A DNA stretch of 64,000 bases from Massilia antarctica (GCF_015689335.1 NZ_CP065053.1:1674001-1738000), one strand, 5' to 3'; shown: positions 8,819-16,927, counted from the first letter of the stretch. Notes: a model not told the origin generated them from the sequence alone. Program-made: numbers and translations.

Positions 8819-9352
8819 TCATTGCATGCGGTTTTTCATGTGCCCGGCAAAGCGCACACGCTGCTCTGGTGTGAGCACGTCGGCCGCGTCCGCCACCGCG
8901 TCCAGGATGCGCTTGCTGGCCGTGTCGAGCCGCGCCACTTCTTCCACCCGCAACTGTTCCAGGGCAACCCGGTCGACGGTGGGGGCCGACAGCAGCGCGT
9001 GGGCCTTGTCGCGGCTGGCCTTGTGTTCGCGGTACGTCGGTTGCAGGTCGGCAAAGGCGGATTTGACGATGGCGGACAGGCGCGCCTTTTGCTCGGCCGT
9101 GCCATCTTTCAGGAGGTGCTCGACCATCTTGTCGATGTGTTTGGCGGCGTCGGCCGGGTCCATCGCCGCGAAATGGCCGCGATGGCCGCACATGCCGCGC
9201 CCTTCGCTGGCGAAGCTGGCGCCGGCCAGGGACATGGCGCCGGCGGCCAGCCCGAAGGCGGCGCCGATCAGCCAGCGGCGGCCGCGCCGTTTCGGGCCGT
9301 GCTCGCCCTCAGGATGGGCGTGGGAGTGATGCGAATGTTTATGGAAATTCAT
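8819..9352 (-). CDS. Spy/CpxP-like periplasmic LTXXQ-type protein
   Basis: A 177-residue exported protein. The start at MNFHKHSHHSHAHPEGEHG gives a His-rich cytoplasmic N-terminus, followed by KRRGRRW and one membrane segment (about 28-48) that may be a signal peptide or anchor. The mature part is helical and charged, and ends with DVLTPEQRVRFAGHMKNRM, matching the LTxxQ motif of Spy/CpxP proteins, which act as periplasmic chaperones and sense metal or misfolding stress. It is the first gene of an operon with a CpxR-like regulator and CpxA-like kinase, the expected context. The N-terminal His cluster and the later HRGHF might bind metal; that is inference. Confidence 0.82.
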   Translation of the reverse strand: MNFHKHSHHSHAHPEGEHGPKRRGRRWLIGAAFGLAAGAMSLAGASFASEGRGMCGHRGHFAAMDPADAAKHIDKMVEHLLKDGTAEQKARLSAIVKSAFADLQPTYREHKASRDKAHALLSAPTVDRVALEQLRVEEVARLDTASKRILDAVADAADVLTPEQRVRFAGHMKNRMQ

Positions 9353-9476
9353 GGCTTGCCTTTCGTGAGCGCGGGACCAGGGTGGGCTCGCATGGTTCCA
9401 CTGTAGGGCGTCCCCCTGTCTGCTTCGTGTGCGGCCGGTAAAGTTTTGTAAAGCGGGTGCTTGTGCATCTTCCACG

Positions 9477-9494
9477 TTTCCAATATCATGGAAA
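9477..9494 (+). promoter_or_regulatory. Inverted repeat, possible ArsR operator
   Basis: TTTCCA - 6 bases - TGGAAA is a perfect inverted repeat 20 bases upstream of the arsR start, followed by a second imperfect AT-rich element (ATATCGAATAT). The position fits autoregulation by ArsR. The alternative is chance AT-rich symmetry. Confidence 0.4.
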
Positions 9495-9514
9495 TATCGA
9501 ATATGGAGTACAAG

Positions 9515-9835
9515 ATGGAAAACAAGAATGCATTGGCGGCCCTGGCCGCGCTGGCCCAGGAATCGCGGCTGGCGGTGTTCCGCCTGCTGATCGAGGCGGG
9601 GCCGGGCGGCATGGCGCCGGGGCAGATTGGCGAGCGGCTCGGCATTCCACCATCGTCGCTATCGTTCCACCTCAAGGAGTTGACTCATGCCGGGCTGATC
9701 GCACCGACCCAGAGCGGGCGCTACCTGATCTACGCGGCCCATATGCCGACCATGCATGCGCTGATCGGCTTTTTGACCGAGAACTGCTGCGGCGGCAATC
9801 CCTGCGGGCCGGACGCCGGCCCCGCGCTGGCATGA
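9515..9835 (+). CDS. arsR: ArsR/SmtB family arsenic-responsive repressor
   Basis: A 106-residue winged-helix repressor. The start is the ATG after GGAGTACAAG; earlier in-frame ATGs exist but have no good ribosome site. The DNA-binding helix lies in GERLGIPPSSLSFHLKELTHAGL. A C-terminal Cys cluster, NCCGGNPC at about residues 91-98, is the likely As(III) ligand set; it replaces the ELCVCDL site of the classic E. coli-type ArsR. It overlaps aqpS by three bases (ATGA) and heads the operon arsR-aqpS-arsC, so it should repress these genes until arsenite or antimonite binds. Confidence 0.93.
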   Translation: MENKNALAALAALAQESRLAVFRLLIEAGPGGMAPGQIGERLGIPPSSLSFHLKELTHAGLIAPTQSGRYLIYAAHMPTMHALIGFLTENCCGGNPCGPDAGPALA

Positions 9836-10518
9836 CCCTGGGGCCCGCCTTGGGGCGCCGCATGGTGGCGGAAGGGCTGGGCAGCGCCTTCCTGTTGGCG
9901 CTCGTGGTCGGTTCCGGCATCATGGCCGAGCGCCTGGCGGGTGGCAATGTGGCGCTGGCGCTGCTGGCCAATGCCATCGCGACCGGGGCCGGGCTGGCGG
10001 CGCTGATCCTCACCTTCGGCGCCGTCTCGGGCGCGCATTTCAATCCGCTGGTGAGCTTGTCGGCGGCCTGGCAAGGGCAGTTGCCGACGGCCCAGGTGCT
10101 GCCCTACATCGCGGCGCAGCTGACCGGCGCCTTCGCCGGGGTGATGGCCGCGCATGCCATGTTCGACCTGCCGCTGCTGTCCGCGTCGCTGCATGTGCGC
10201 ACCGGCCCGTCCCAGTGGTGGAGCGAATTCGTGGCCAGTTTCGGCTTGCTCGGGGTCATTATCGGCTGTTCGCGCAGCCGCCCGGGCGCCACGCCGTTCG
10301 CCGTGGCCGCCTACATCACGGCCGCTTACTGGTTCACCGGATCGACCTCGTTCGCCAATCCGGCGCTGACCCTGGCACGCGCGGCCAGCGCTACCTTCGC
10401 CGGCATCCGGCCGGCCGACGCGCCCGCTTTCATCCTGGCCCAACTGGCGGGCGCGGGCGCGGCAACCTTGCTGTTCCGCTGGCTATACCGGACCGTGCCC
10501 GATGCCGCCTCATCTTGA
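9832..10518 (+). CDS. aqpS: Aquaglyceroporin-type arsenite channel (MIP family)
   Basis: A 228-residue membrane channel with six helices and two half-helix NP motifs: FNPLVSL in the first half (NPL instead of NPA) and FANPALTLAR in the second. Its placement between arsR and arsC identifies it as the AqpS type, a channel that lets arsenite made by ArsC flow out down its gradient. No arsB or acr3 pump is present here, so the channel would be the local exit route. It starts in the arsR stop codon. Its last bases overlap the longest possible arsC frame but not the start chosen for arsC. Confidence 0.9.
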   Translation: MTLGPALGRRMVAEGLGSAFLLALVVGSGIMAERLAGGNVALALLANAIATGAGLAALILTFGAVSGAHFNPLVSLSAAWQGQLPTAQVLPYIAAQLTGAFAGVMAAHAMFDLPLLSASLHVRTGPSQWWSEFVASFGLLGVIIGCSRSRPGATPFAVAAYITAAYWFTGSTSFANPALTLARAASATFAGIRPADAPAFILAQLAGAGAATLLFRWLYRTVPDAASS

Positions 10519-10540
10519 TCTTCACTTTTCAGAAAATGCC

Positions 10541-11023
10541 ATGAAAAACGTCTTGTTCCTCTGCACCGGCAACTCGTGCCGCTCGATCCTGGCCGAAGCG
10601 ACCTTCAACCATCTGGCGCCGCCCGGCTGGCATGCGATGAGCGCCGGCAGCAAGCCGACCGGCGAGGTGCATCCGCGCTCGCTGGCCCTGCTGGCGCGCG
10701 AAGGCATCGCCAGCGCGGGGTATCACAGCAAGTCGTGGGACAGCCTGGCGCTCACGCCCGATATCGTCATCACGGTGTGCGCCAGCGCGGCCGGGGAAAG
10801 CTGTCCCGCCTACCTGGGACCGGTGCTGCGCGCGCACTGGGGCGTGGACGATCCGGCCCATGCCAGCGGCAGCGAAGCGCAGATCGACGCCAGCTTCATG
10901 CGGGCGTATGCCACCTTGCGCGCGCGCATCGAGGCGCTGTTGGCGCTGCCCGCGGCGACCCTGGACGGCGCGCCCGATGCCCTGAAACGCGAACTTGACC
11001 GGATCGCTGCCTTGCACGGATAA
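10541..11023 (+). CDS. arsC: Arsenate reductase, low-molecular-weight phosphatase type
   Basis: A 160-residue arsenate reductase of the thioredoxin-coupled family related to protein tyrosine phosphatases. The catalytic loop LFLCTGNSCRS is at residues 5-15. VCASAAGESCP (about 80-90) provides two further Cys residues for the intramolecular disulfide relay, and the usual PxxW segment appears as LRAHWGVDDPA. The start is the ATG of MKNVLFL; ribosome-site signal is weak, and coupling to aqpS 22 bases upstream is likely. It reduces As(V) to As(III), which the AqpS channel would release. Confidence 0.93.
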   Translation: MKNVLFLCTGNSCRSILAEATFNHLAPPGWHAMSAGSKPTGEVHPRSLALLAREGIASAGYHSKSWDSLALTPDIVITVCASAAGESCPAYLGPVLRAHWGVDDPAHASGSEAQIDASFMRAYATLRARIEALLALPAATLDGAPDALKRELDRIAALHG

Positions 11024-11159
11024 GCGGCGCTCCAGAGCTCTACCGAAGTAAAGGATTTCATATTGCCATTCAGTTAAAAAACCCGGGCGTGCGGTGGCGA
11101 ACAGTGTTGCTCGATATGTAGGCATACCCTGAATGCAAGTAAGCTACAACGGGCAGCAC

Positions 11160-11384
11160 ATGAAATACCGGGGGAAGGCAGAACGCAAGGCCTACGGCAT
11201 GTTCCGCATGGTCAAGGCGATCGACCGCGCCATCGACTCTCAATCCGGCGAAGAGAAGGCGCGCGCCGCGCGCTGGGCCTCGGCGTGGGGCGCGATCAGC
11301 GGCATTCGTTCGCGCGGCATGCGGTTGCGCCGCACCCACCTGTTCCAGCAGCGCCCGCGCAGCAAGACGCCGTCGAACGCCTGA
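11160..11384 (+). CDS. Small basic protein of unknown function
   Basis: A 74-residue very basic polypeptide from the ATG at MKYRGKAERKAYGMFRMVKA; an in-frame ATG nine codons earlier is also possible. No strong ribosome site is visible at either. It contains a helix-like ARAARWASAWGAISGIRSRG segment and ends RPRSKTPSNA. I do not recognise a family. The gene lies between arsC and the convergent beta-lactamase gene and has codon use like its neighbours. It could be a chance frame in GC-rich DNA, so support is modest. Confidence 0.5.
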   Translation: MKYRGKAERKAYGMFRMVKAIDRAIDSQSGEEKARAARWASAWGAISGIRSRGMRLRRTHLFQQRPRSKTPSNA

Positions 11385-11403
11385 CGGCCCGTGGCAAGCG
11401 CTG

Positions 11404-12318
11404 TCACACGCGCTTGAAGTCCTCCATCACGATCCGGGTTGCCGCGGCCAGGATCTCGCTATTGGCCTTGGCGTCCGGCGCGGCCTGGGTGTAGTACAAG
11501 GCCAGCACGACCGGCGCGCCCTTGGGCGGAAACACGATGCCGATATCGTTGCTCGAACCATAGGCGCCGGTACCGGTCTTGTCGGCCACCGCCCAGCCGG
11601 CCGGCACACCAGCACGGATGCGTGCCGCGCCGGTCGTGTTGCCGCGCATCCATTCCTGCAACTGGTCGCGCTGCGCCGGCGCCAAGCCGTCGTCGAGCGC
11701 CACGCGGCGCAGCAGGGTCGCCATCGCCTGCGGCGTGGTGGTGTCGCGCGGATCGCCCGGAATCGCCGTGTTGAGCTCGGTTTCCCAGCGGTCCAGCCGG
11801 AACGTGGTATCGCCCACGCTGCGCGCGAACGCGGTCACGCCGGCCGGGCCGCCGATGAGTTTCATGAGCAGGTTGGCGGCCGCGTTGTCGCTGTACTGGA
11901 TGGTCGCCGCGCACAGTTCGGCCACCGTCATGCCCGTCTCCAGCTCTTGCTCGGTAATCGGGGAATAGGTCACCAGATCGGCCTTGGTGTAGCGCACCCG
12001 CTGCGCCAGCAAGCCGGGCACGTTCTTGCCATGCGCGAGGATGGCGGCGGCGGCGATCGCCTTGAAGGTGCTGCACATCGGAAAGCGCTGGTCGGCGCGA
12101 TGCCCGACCTGCCGGCCGTTGCCGGTATCGAGCGCGGCCATGCCCAAGCGTCCGCCGGCAGCCTTTTCGAGCGCCGCCAGGCGCGGATGCGCCCCGGTGA
12201 CGGGGGCCGATACCGGGACCGGGCAGTACGGTAAAACGCAGCCCGCGAGCAGGGGAGCGCAGGCGCCAGCAGCCAGCAAGGCGCGCCGGCGCGGCGAAAA
12301 GAGAAGCGAAGAAGTCAT
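11404..12318 (-). CDS. Class A beta-lactamase (serine), probable Tat/lipoprotein export
   Basis: A 304-residue enzyme with all class A motifs: the nucleophile Ser in S83-T-F-K86, S143-D-N, the general base Glu in E179-T-E-L-N183 and K247-T-G-T. It would hydrolyse beta-lactams in the periplasm. The N-terminus has SPRRRALLAAGACAPLLAGC, combining an arginine cluster (possible Tat signal) with a lipobox (LAGC27), so it may be a lipid-anchored enzyme. The start ATG is the last methionine before this signal; a very long upstream frame is a GC artefact. No ampR-type regulator is adjacent; the divergent neighbour is a sensor-like protein, 177 bases away. Substrate profile cannot be read from sequence. 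Confidence 0.93.
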   Translation of the reverse strand: MTSSLLFSPRRRALLAAGACAPLLAGCVLPYCPVPVSAPVTGAHPRLAALEKAAGGRLGMAALDTGNGRQVGHRADQRFPMCSTFKAIAAAAILAHGKNVPGLLAQRVRYTKADLVTYSPITEQELETGMTVAELCAATIQYSDNAAANLLMKLIGGPAGVTAFARSVGDTTFRLDRWETELNTAIPGDPRDTTTPQAMATLLRRVALDDGLAPAQRDQLQEWMRGNTTGAARIRAGVPAGWAVADKTGTGAYGSSNDIGIVFPPKGAPVVLALYYTQAAPDAKANSEILAAATRIVMEDFKRV

Positions 12319-12495
12319 GGCAGCTTTCGGTTGTGGAATGGACACGGCACGGTGTTGCAGAGCCGCCATTCTCCACGATGCCTTGTCGCATCTCAACCAT
12401 TGTCTTGTGGAAATATGGTCTTCTGTCGATATCCCCTCTCCGCTTGCGCGCCGTGCGCAGGGACGCCGGGCTGTCCACAGAAAAGGAAACTCCCG

Positions 12496-13575
12496 ATGAA
12501 ATCCGAATCGTTCCGCCTGACTATTTTTCACAAGCTGGTGATCACCTTGCTGGCGGTATCGCTCATTCCGCTGCTGGGCGTCTGGTACGCGGGCAGCAGC
12601 CAGGCGCGCTCCGACGCGGCCGCGACCAGTTCGCAGCAACTGATGATGACCGCCAACGGCATCGCCACCGGCATTACCGGCTGGGACGAAGCCAACGTGC
12701 GCGCCTTGCGCCAGACCGCCAAGCTCGACGACATCCGCAGCATGGACCCGGTGCGCCAGACCCCCATCCTGCGCACCATGGGCGAGAGTTACGAATGGGC
12801 CTTCGTGGTCTTCACCATCGAGCCGACCGGCGAGAACATCGCGCGCAGCGACGACAAGCCGCTGACCCGCTTCGGCGAACGCAGCTATTTTCAGGCGGCC
12901 ATGAAGGGCGAGGTATCGAGCCGCCAGGTACTGATCAGCAAGTCGACCGGCCGTCCCGCCCTGACCGTGGCGGTACCGATCCGCAACGCCATGGGCGGCA
13001 CGGTGGGCGTGCTGGCCATGGCCATGAAGCTGGACGATATTTCCCGGGTTATCAAGGACACCCGCATCGGCGAGACCGGCTATGCGATCCTGCTCGACGC
13101 CGACAACAAGGTGATCGCCTCGGGCCGGCCCGACCAGGCCACCGACGCGGTCCAGGACATGAGCAACTATGCGGCCCTCAAGATCGATGGCATCAGCGAG
13201 CAGCCGACCGTGTACGTGTCGGGCGACAAGCGGGTGGTCGGCTACTCGCGCAAACTGCCGCAGGGCTGGACCCTGCTGGTGGAACAGGATTATGCCGAAG
13301 CCTACGCCGCGCTGGAACGCATCGAAACCGGCGCGCGCGTGCTGATCGTGCTGACCGCCGTGCTGGTGGTGGGCGTGGCCGCCTTCGTGGCCAAACAGTT
13401 GACGATGCCGATCAACCAGCTGATCCTGGTGGCGGAACAGCTGAGCAAGGGCGAGTTCGCGGAGAGCATTCCCGGCACCCTGCGCGGCGATGAAATCGGT
13501 TCGCTGGCGCGCGCCATCGAACGGCTGGGCATCAGCATCCAGATGGCCATCAGCCGGCTGAGCCGCAGAGCATGA
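12496..13575 (+). CDS. dCache-HAMP membrane protein lacking an output domain
   Basis: A 359-residue inner-membrane sensor-like protein. TM1 is at about 11-30, a periplasmic dCache_1-type domain follows (about 35-275, with the RSYFQAAMKGEVSSRQVLIS and GETGYAILLDADNKVIA segments typical of chemoreceptor Cache domains), then TM2 at about 280-300 and a HAMP domain to the end. It stops after HAMP: no methyl-accepting, kinase or cyclase domain follows. The stop codon is 19 bases before the next gene, which encodes a small cytoplasmic protein, so output may be provided in trans. The start ATG has GGAAAC upstream. It resembles the front half of a methyl-accepting protein. Confidence 0.88.
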   Translation: MKSESFRLTIFHKLVITLLAVSLIPLLGVWYAGSSQARSDAAATSSQQLMMTANGIATGITGWDEANVRALRQTAKLDDIRSMDPVRQTPILRTMGESYEWAFVVFTIEPTGENIARSDDKPLTRFGERSYFQAAMKGEVSSRQVLISKSTGRPALTVAVPIRNAMGGTVGVLAMAMKLDDISRVIKDTRIGETGYAILLDADNKVIASGRPDQATDAVQDMSNYAALKIDGISEQPTVYVSGDKRVVGYSRKLPQGWTLLVEQDYAEAYAALERIETGARVLIVLTAVLVVGVAAFVAKQLTMPINQLILVAEQLSKGEFAESIPGTLRGDEIGSLARAIERLGISIQMAISRLSRRA

Positions 13576-13594
13576 CGCACGCAAGGGAGACGCC

Positions 13595-14176
13595 ATGACA
13601 CACCAGGAGCTGATGCCGTTCGACGGCATCGTGGACCAGTTGCGGCATTTCCGCGACCAGCGCCGCACCGGCACCGCGTTCATCGTCAGCGACGACAACC
13701 GCATGGCCCAGGTGCATATGGACAGCGGCAATATCGTCATGCTGCTGTGCCGCGGGCAGCGCGGGGAAGAGGCGGTGGCGGCGATGCGCACCATGCTGCG
13801 CGCCAGCGTGCGCTTCGACGACAGTTATGTGGCGAAGCAGACGGGCACCAGGGCGGCCGGCGTGAACCTGATGGACTTGCTCAACGATCCGGCGCCGCTG
13901 GGTGCGCATGTCAGGTCGGCGGCGCGGACGGGGCCGCAGCCGACCCGCCCGCGTGCGGCGCCGGCCGCGTTTGCGCGTGACGATCTGCTCAAGCTCGAGC
14001 GCATGCTGGCCGTGCACATTGGGCCGATGGCGACCATTGTCTGCGCCGAACACGCCAGCGAGGCGAGCGACCTGCGCATCTTGGTGATGGCACTGGCGGC
14101 CGATATTCCGGACAAGAAGCAGGCTGCCGATTTCCGGCTGGAAGCGGGACGCGCGCTGGGGCTGGGGGCGGTTTAG
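13595..14176 (+). CDS. PATAN/DUF4388-like cytoplasmic signalling protein
   Basis: A 193-residue soluble protein. Residues 5-75 (LMPFDGIVDQLRHFRDQRRTG onward, with VHMDSGNIVMLLCRGQRGEEAV) resemble the PATAN/DUF4388 fold that reports gene-wide or effector binding in signalling systems. An Arg/Pro/Ala linker follows, and then a C-terminal helical domain (LLKLERMLAVHIGPMATIVC) like the DUF8082-type module often found with it. The gene follows the dCache-HAMP gene closely and is preceded by AAGGGAGA, suggesting that the two work as a sensor and cytoplasmic partner. The assignment to these domains is by remembered pattern and is moderate. The end overlaps the convergent zinc-ribbon gene by four bases. 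Confidence 0.7.
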   Translation: MTHQELMPFDGIVDQLRHFRDQRRTGTAFIVSDDNRMAQVHMDSGNIVMLLCRGQRGEEAVAAMRTMLRASVRFDDSYVAKQTGTRAAGVNLMDLLNDPAPLGAHVRSAARTGPQPTRPRAAPAAFARDDLLKLERMLAVHIGPMATIVCAEHASEASDLRILVMALAADIPDKKQAADFRLEAGRALGLGAV

Positions 14177-14553
14177 GGGGGTGGGGACGGCGCGGCGTCC
14201 CGTCCGGCTGCCAGTGCGACCAGCAGCAGTCCGCCAACGGACATCAGGGCAGCGATGCCGATGGACTGCAGGGTCCAGGCCAATTTCCACCATATACCGC
14301 CGGCCCCGCAGACCATCACGCCGCTGTAGACAAGCAGTTTGCGCCAGAGGGGCAAGCCGGCAAGCAGCCCGGCCAGATCCGCGCTGGCGGAGGATGTGGC
14401 CGACGGTGCGGCGGCGGTGCCGGCCCAGACCGCGCGTTCCAGCAGAATATCTTCGCCGCGTGCAGCCGCGGGAAAACCGCAGGCGGTACAGGTATCGTGC
14501 GCGGCGCTATTGCTGCGCCTGCAGACGTGGCATTGCCACTCGTAAGCTTGCAT
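14173..14553 (-). CDS. Zinc-ribbon membrane protein of unknown function
   Basis: A 126-residue protein. The start is at MQAYEWQCHVCRR; a longer frame adds 13 residues without a better ribosome site. Residues 6-26 form a RanBP2-like zinc ribbon with two CxxC pairs (WQCHVC...DTCTACGF). A polar linker follows, then two hydrophobic helices (about 70-90 and 95-115). This layout is common in small proteins of Burkholderiales, whose roles are unknown. It is convergent with the preceding gene and divergent from the VIT-like gene. Confidence 0.75.
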   Translation of the reverse strand: MQAYEWQCHVCRRSNSAAHDTCTACGFPAAARGEDILLERAVWAGTAAAPSATSSASADLAGLLAGLPLWRKLLVYSGVMVCGAGGIWWKLAWTLQSIGIAALMSVGGLLLVALAAGRDAAPSPPP

Positions 14554-14673
14554 GGTCGGATGTCCAGAAATGAATCCGACGCAGTGTAGCACCGGCCCGC
14601 TTCACACTCAGCACATTCCCAGCGCACACGCGCTTGCTACGCTCATGGCCTGACAAGTTTCCTCTGGAACGCC

Positions 14674-16908
14674 ATGACCGAGCATCACGACCACCTCAAC
14701 CCCACCGTTACCTCAGCTGCGCCCCACCCGGTGCGTTTTTCCATCCACGCAGCGATCTGGTTCGCCGGCGTGATCCTGCCGCTCATCGCGATGGCGGTCC
14801 TGCTCGCGGGCACGCACCTGGCGGGGACGGGACTGTCGGACACCTTCGCCGTGCACCTGTTCCTGATTGCCAGCGTCCCGCTGGCCAACGCCCTGATGAT
14901 GATCGCCCTCAAGAGCGGGCAGCCTGCGCTGTCATGGCCGCTGGCGCTGCTGCACGGCTTCGCCACCGGAATCAGCGCCTTCTTCACCGTGCTGTTCCTG
15001 CCGCTCACGCCGGACGGCTTGGCCACCATCATCTTCTTTGGCATCGGCTTGCTGATGCTCGCGCCGCTGCTGTCGCTGGTGGCCTCCGTGGCCGCGCGGC
15101 GCCTGCTCGGGCGCCGGGTGCTGGCAGGCGGCGGCGCGCCGCTGCGTTCGGCCTGGCCCGGCGCGCTGATGGCGCTGGCCATCGTCGGCACCATGGAACT
15201 GCCGTCCGCCATCACGCGCATCGGCGTGCGCGTGGCGGCCGACGAGTCGCACGCCACCCGCGCGAACGGGCTACGCCTGCTGCGCTACCTCGGCAACGAA
15301 AAAATCATGCTGGCCCTGTGCTACGGAGAGGGCAACGTCCCACTCGACGTGACCAGCCTCGTTCTGATGAAGCGGGTCTCGACCGACGCCGAGGATGCGC
15401 GCGTCGTCTATTACCGCCTCACCGGCACCCCGTTCAGCGCCGTACCGGTGTCCGCAAACGAGAAAGCCGCCTCGTGGCGCTCCTACGATCGGGATGCCGG
15501 CAAAGCGCAGGTTGGCGCGCGCGTGCCCGGCCTGACGCTGGCCAGTTCGCGCATCGATGGCACGCTCGATGCCCGCGCGGCGCTCGGCTACCTGGAGTGG
15601 ACCATGGTGATCCGCAACGATTCACGCGAAGCCGAAGAGGCACGCGCGCGCATCACCGTGCCGGCCGGCGCGGTGGTGGCGCGGGTGACGCTGTGGGACG
15701 AGAGCGGAGAGCACAACACCGTGCCCGCCGGCGGCATCGAGGCACGCGAGGCGCGGCACAAGGTCAATTCGTCCGAGCGCGCTCCGATGCTGGTGAGCAC
15801 GGCGGGCAAGGACCACATCATGCTCCAGCTGCGGTCCGTGCCGGCCAAGGGCGAGCTGACCGTGCGCATTGCGATGAGCGCGCCGCTGATGCTCGATGAA
15901 CCAGGCCTGGGCTATCTGCAACTGCCCTCGTTCAGCGAACGCAATGTCGAGATCGCGCCGGCCTTGCGTCATGCGGTGTCGGTGGAATCGGCCAGCGCGC
16001 TGCGGGGCGCACCCGGCATGCGCGAGCAAGCCGGCGCCCACTTGCCGTTCGCGGTACGGGGCGACATCGCCGAACCGCTGCCGGGCATCGGCGCGGCCAT
16101 CATCGGCGCCGTGCGCGCGCCGGCCGACACGCAGGCGTGGAGCCTCGACCCGACAACGCCGGGCGGCGTGATCGTGCAAACCATCAGCCGCAACAGCGCG
16201 CGCATTCCGCGCCGCGTGGCACTGGTGATCGACGGCTCGGTCGCGCTGGCGGCGCAACGGGAGCAGCTGGCGCGCGCCGCGACCTCCTTCCCGGGCAACG
16301 TTGAAGTGGGCGTGATCGTGGCCGGCGACGAGGCGCCGCAGGTGTTCCTGCACGATCCTTCCGACACGCTGGCCAGCGTGCGGCGCCTGCAGGACATCGC
16401 CTATGAAGGAGGTCACGACAACAGCGCGGCGCTGCTGGCGGCGTGGGAATGGGCGGCGGCGGCCAGCGACGGCGCGGTGGTGTGGATCCACGGGCCGCAG
16501 CCGGCCATGCCCGGCACGGCGGACGCGCTGCTGCAGCATTACCGGCAGCACCCGGACCGGGTGCGCATGATCGGCCTGGAAGCGGTCACCGGTACCAACG
16601 TCCTGTGGGAAGAGATGGATGGCGTGGCCGCACTGTCGCGCGTGCCGCGCATCGGATCCTTGCACGACGATCTGGTACGCCTGCTCGGCGGCTGGAAACC
16701 GGCGGCGCGCCAGGTCGTGGCCGAGCGCCGCCGCGGCACCGGCCCCCAGCCGGCGCAGGAAAAAACCTCGCTCGGCCTGACCCGCTTGTGGGCGGGCGAG
16801 CGCGCCGCCCTGCTGCGCGCGAACAGCACAAGGACGCCGCAGGACGAGGAGCAATTGCGGCGCCTTGAGCAGTTGCTGAAGGAGGGTGGGCTTGACGGAT
16901 TCAAATAG
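14674..16908 (+). CDS. Membrane protein with VIT-like and degenerate vWA-like regions
   Basis: A 744-residue protein. Five hydrophobic helices occupy about residues 25-180. A long extracytoplasmic part follows, containing a VIT-like beta domain (about 305-420, with YLEWTMVIRNDSREAEEAR and VPAGAVVARVTLWDE) as in inter-alpha-trypsin/vault proteins. Then comes a Rossmann-like region (about 510-670, starting RRVALVIDGSVALAAQ) placed where a vWA domain normally follows VIT. The MIDAS motif would be DGSVA, not DxSxS, so metal binding is doubtful. The layout resembles VIT proteins of exosortase-type systems, but no exosortase is nearby. The stop codon lies inside a palindrome that also covers the next gene's start. 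Confidence 0.75.
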   Translation: MTEHHDHLNPTVTSAAPHPVRFSIHAAIWFAGVILPLIAMAVLLAGTHLAGTGLSDTFAVHLFLIASVPLANALMMIALKSGQPALSWPLALLHGFATGISAFFTVLFLPLTPDGLATIIFFGIGLLMLAPLLSLVASVAARRLLGRRVLAGGGAPLRSAWPGALMALAIVGTMELPSAITRIGVRVAADESHATRANGLRLLRYLGNEKIMLALCYGEGNVPLDVTSLVLMKRVSTDAEDARVVYYRLTGTPFSAVPVSANEKAASWRSYDRDAGKAQVGARVPGLTLASSRIDGTLDARAALGYLEWTMVIRNDSREAEEARARITVPAGAVVARVTLWDESGEHNTVPAGGIEAREARHKVNSSERAPMLVSTAGKDHIMLQLRSVPAKGELTVRIAMSAPLMLDEPGLGYLQLPSFSERNVEIAPALRHAVSVESASALRGAPGMREQAGAHLPFAVRGDIAEPLPGIGAAIIGAVRAPADTQAWSLDPTTPGGVIVQTISRNSARIPRRVALVIDGSVALAAQREQLARAATSFPGNVEVGVIVAGDEAPQVFLHDPSDTLASVRRLQDIAYEGGHDNSAALLAAWEWAAAASDGAVVWIHGPQPAMPGTADALLQHYRQHPDRVRMIGLEAVTGTNVLWEEMDGVAALSRVPRIGSLHDDLVRLLGGWKPAARQVVAERRRGTGPQPAQEKTSLGLTRLWAGERAALLRANSTRTPQDEEQLRRLEQLLKEGGLDGFK

Positions 16909-16927
16909 AATCTATATTCTATTTGAA
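16900..16927 (+). promoter_or_regulatory. Perfect 12+12 palindrome, probable TetR-family operator
   Basis: TTCAAATAGAAT - CTAT - ATTCTATTTGAA is a perfect inverted repeat of 12-base arms. It covers the stop codon of the VIT-like gene and ends on the A of the TetR gene's ATG. AT-richness, length and position fit an autoregulatory TetR operator that would also block initiation. It has no T-run beyond the stem, so a terminator is less likely. Confidence 0.75.

Noticed and set aside
12319..13794. Long N-terminal extension of the beta-lactamase frame
   Set aside because: It runs opposite the dCache-HAMP gene and is not protein-like; the signal peptide begins at the internal ATG at 12318.
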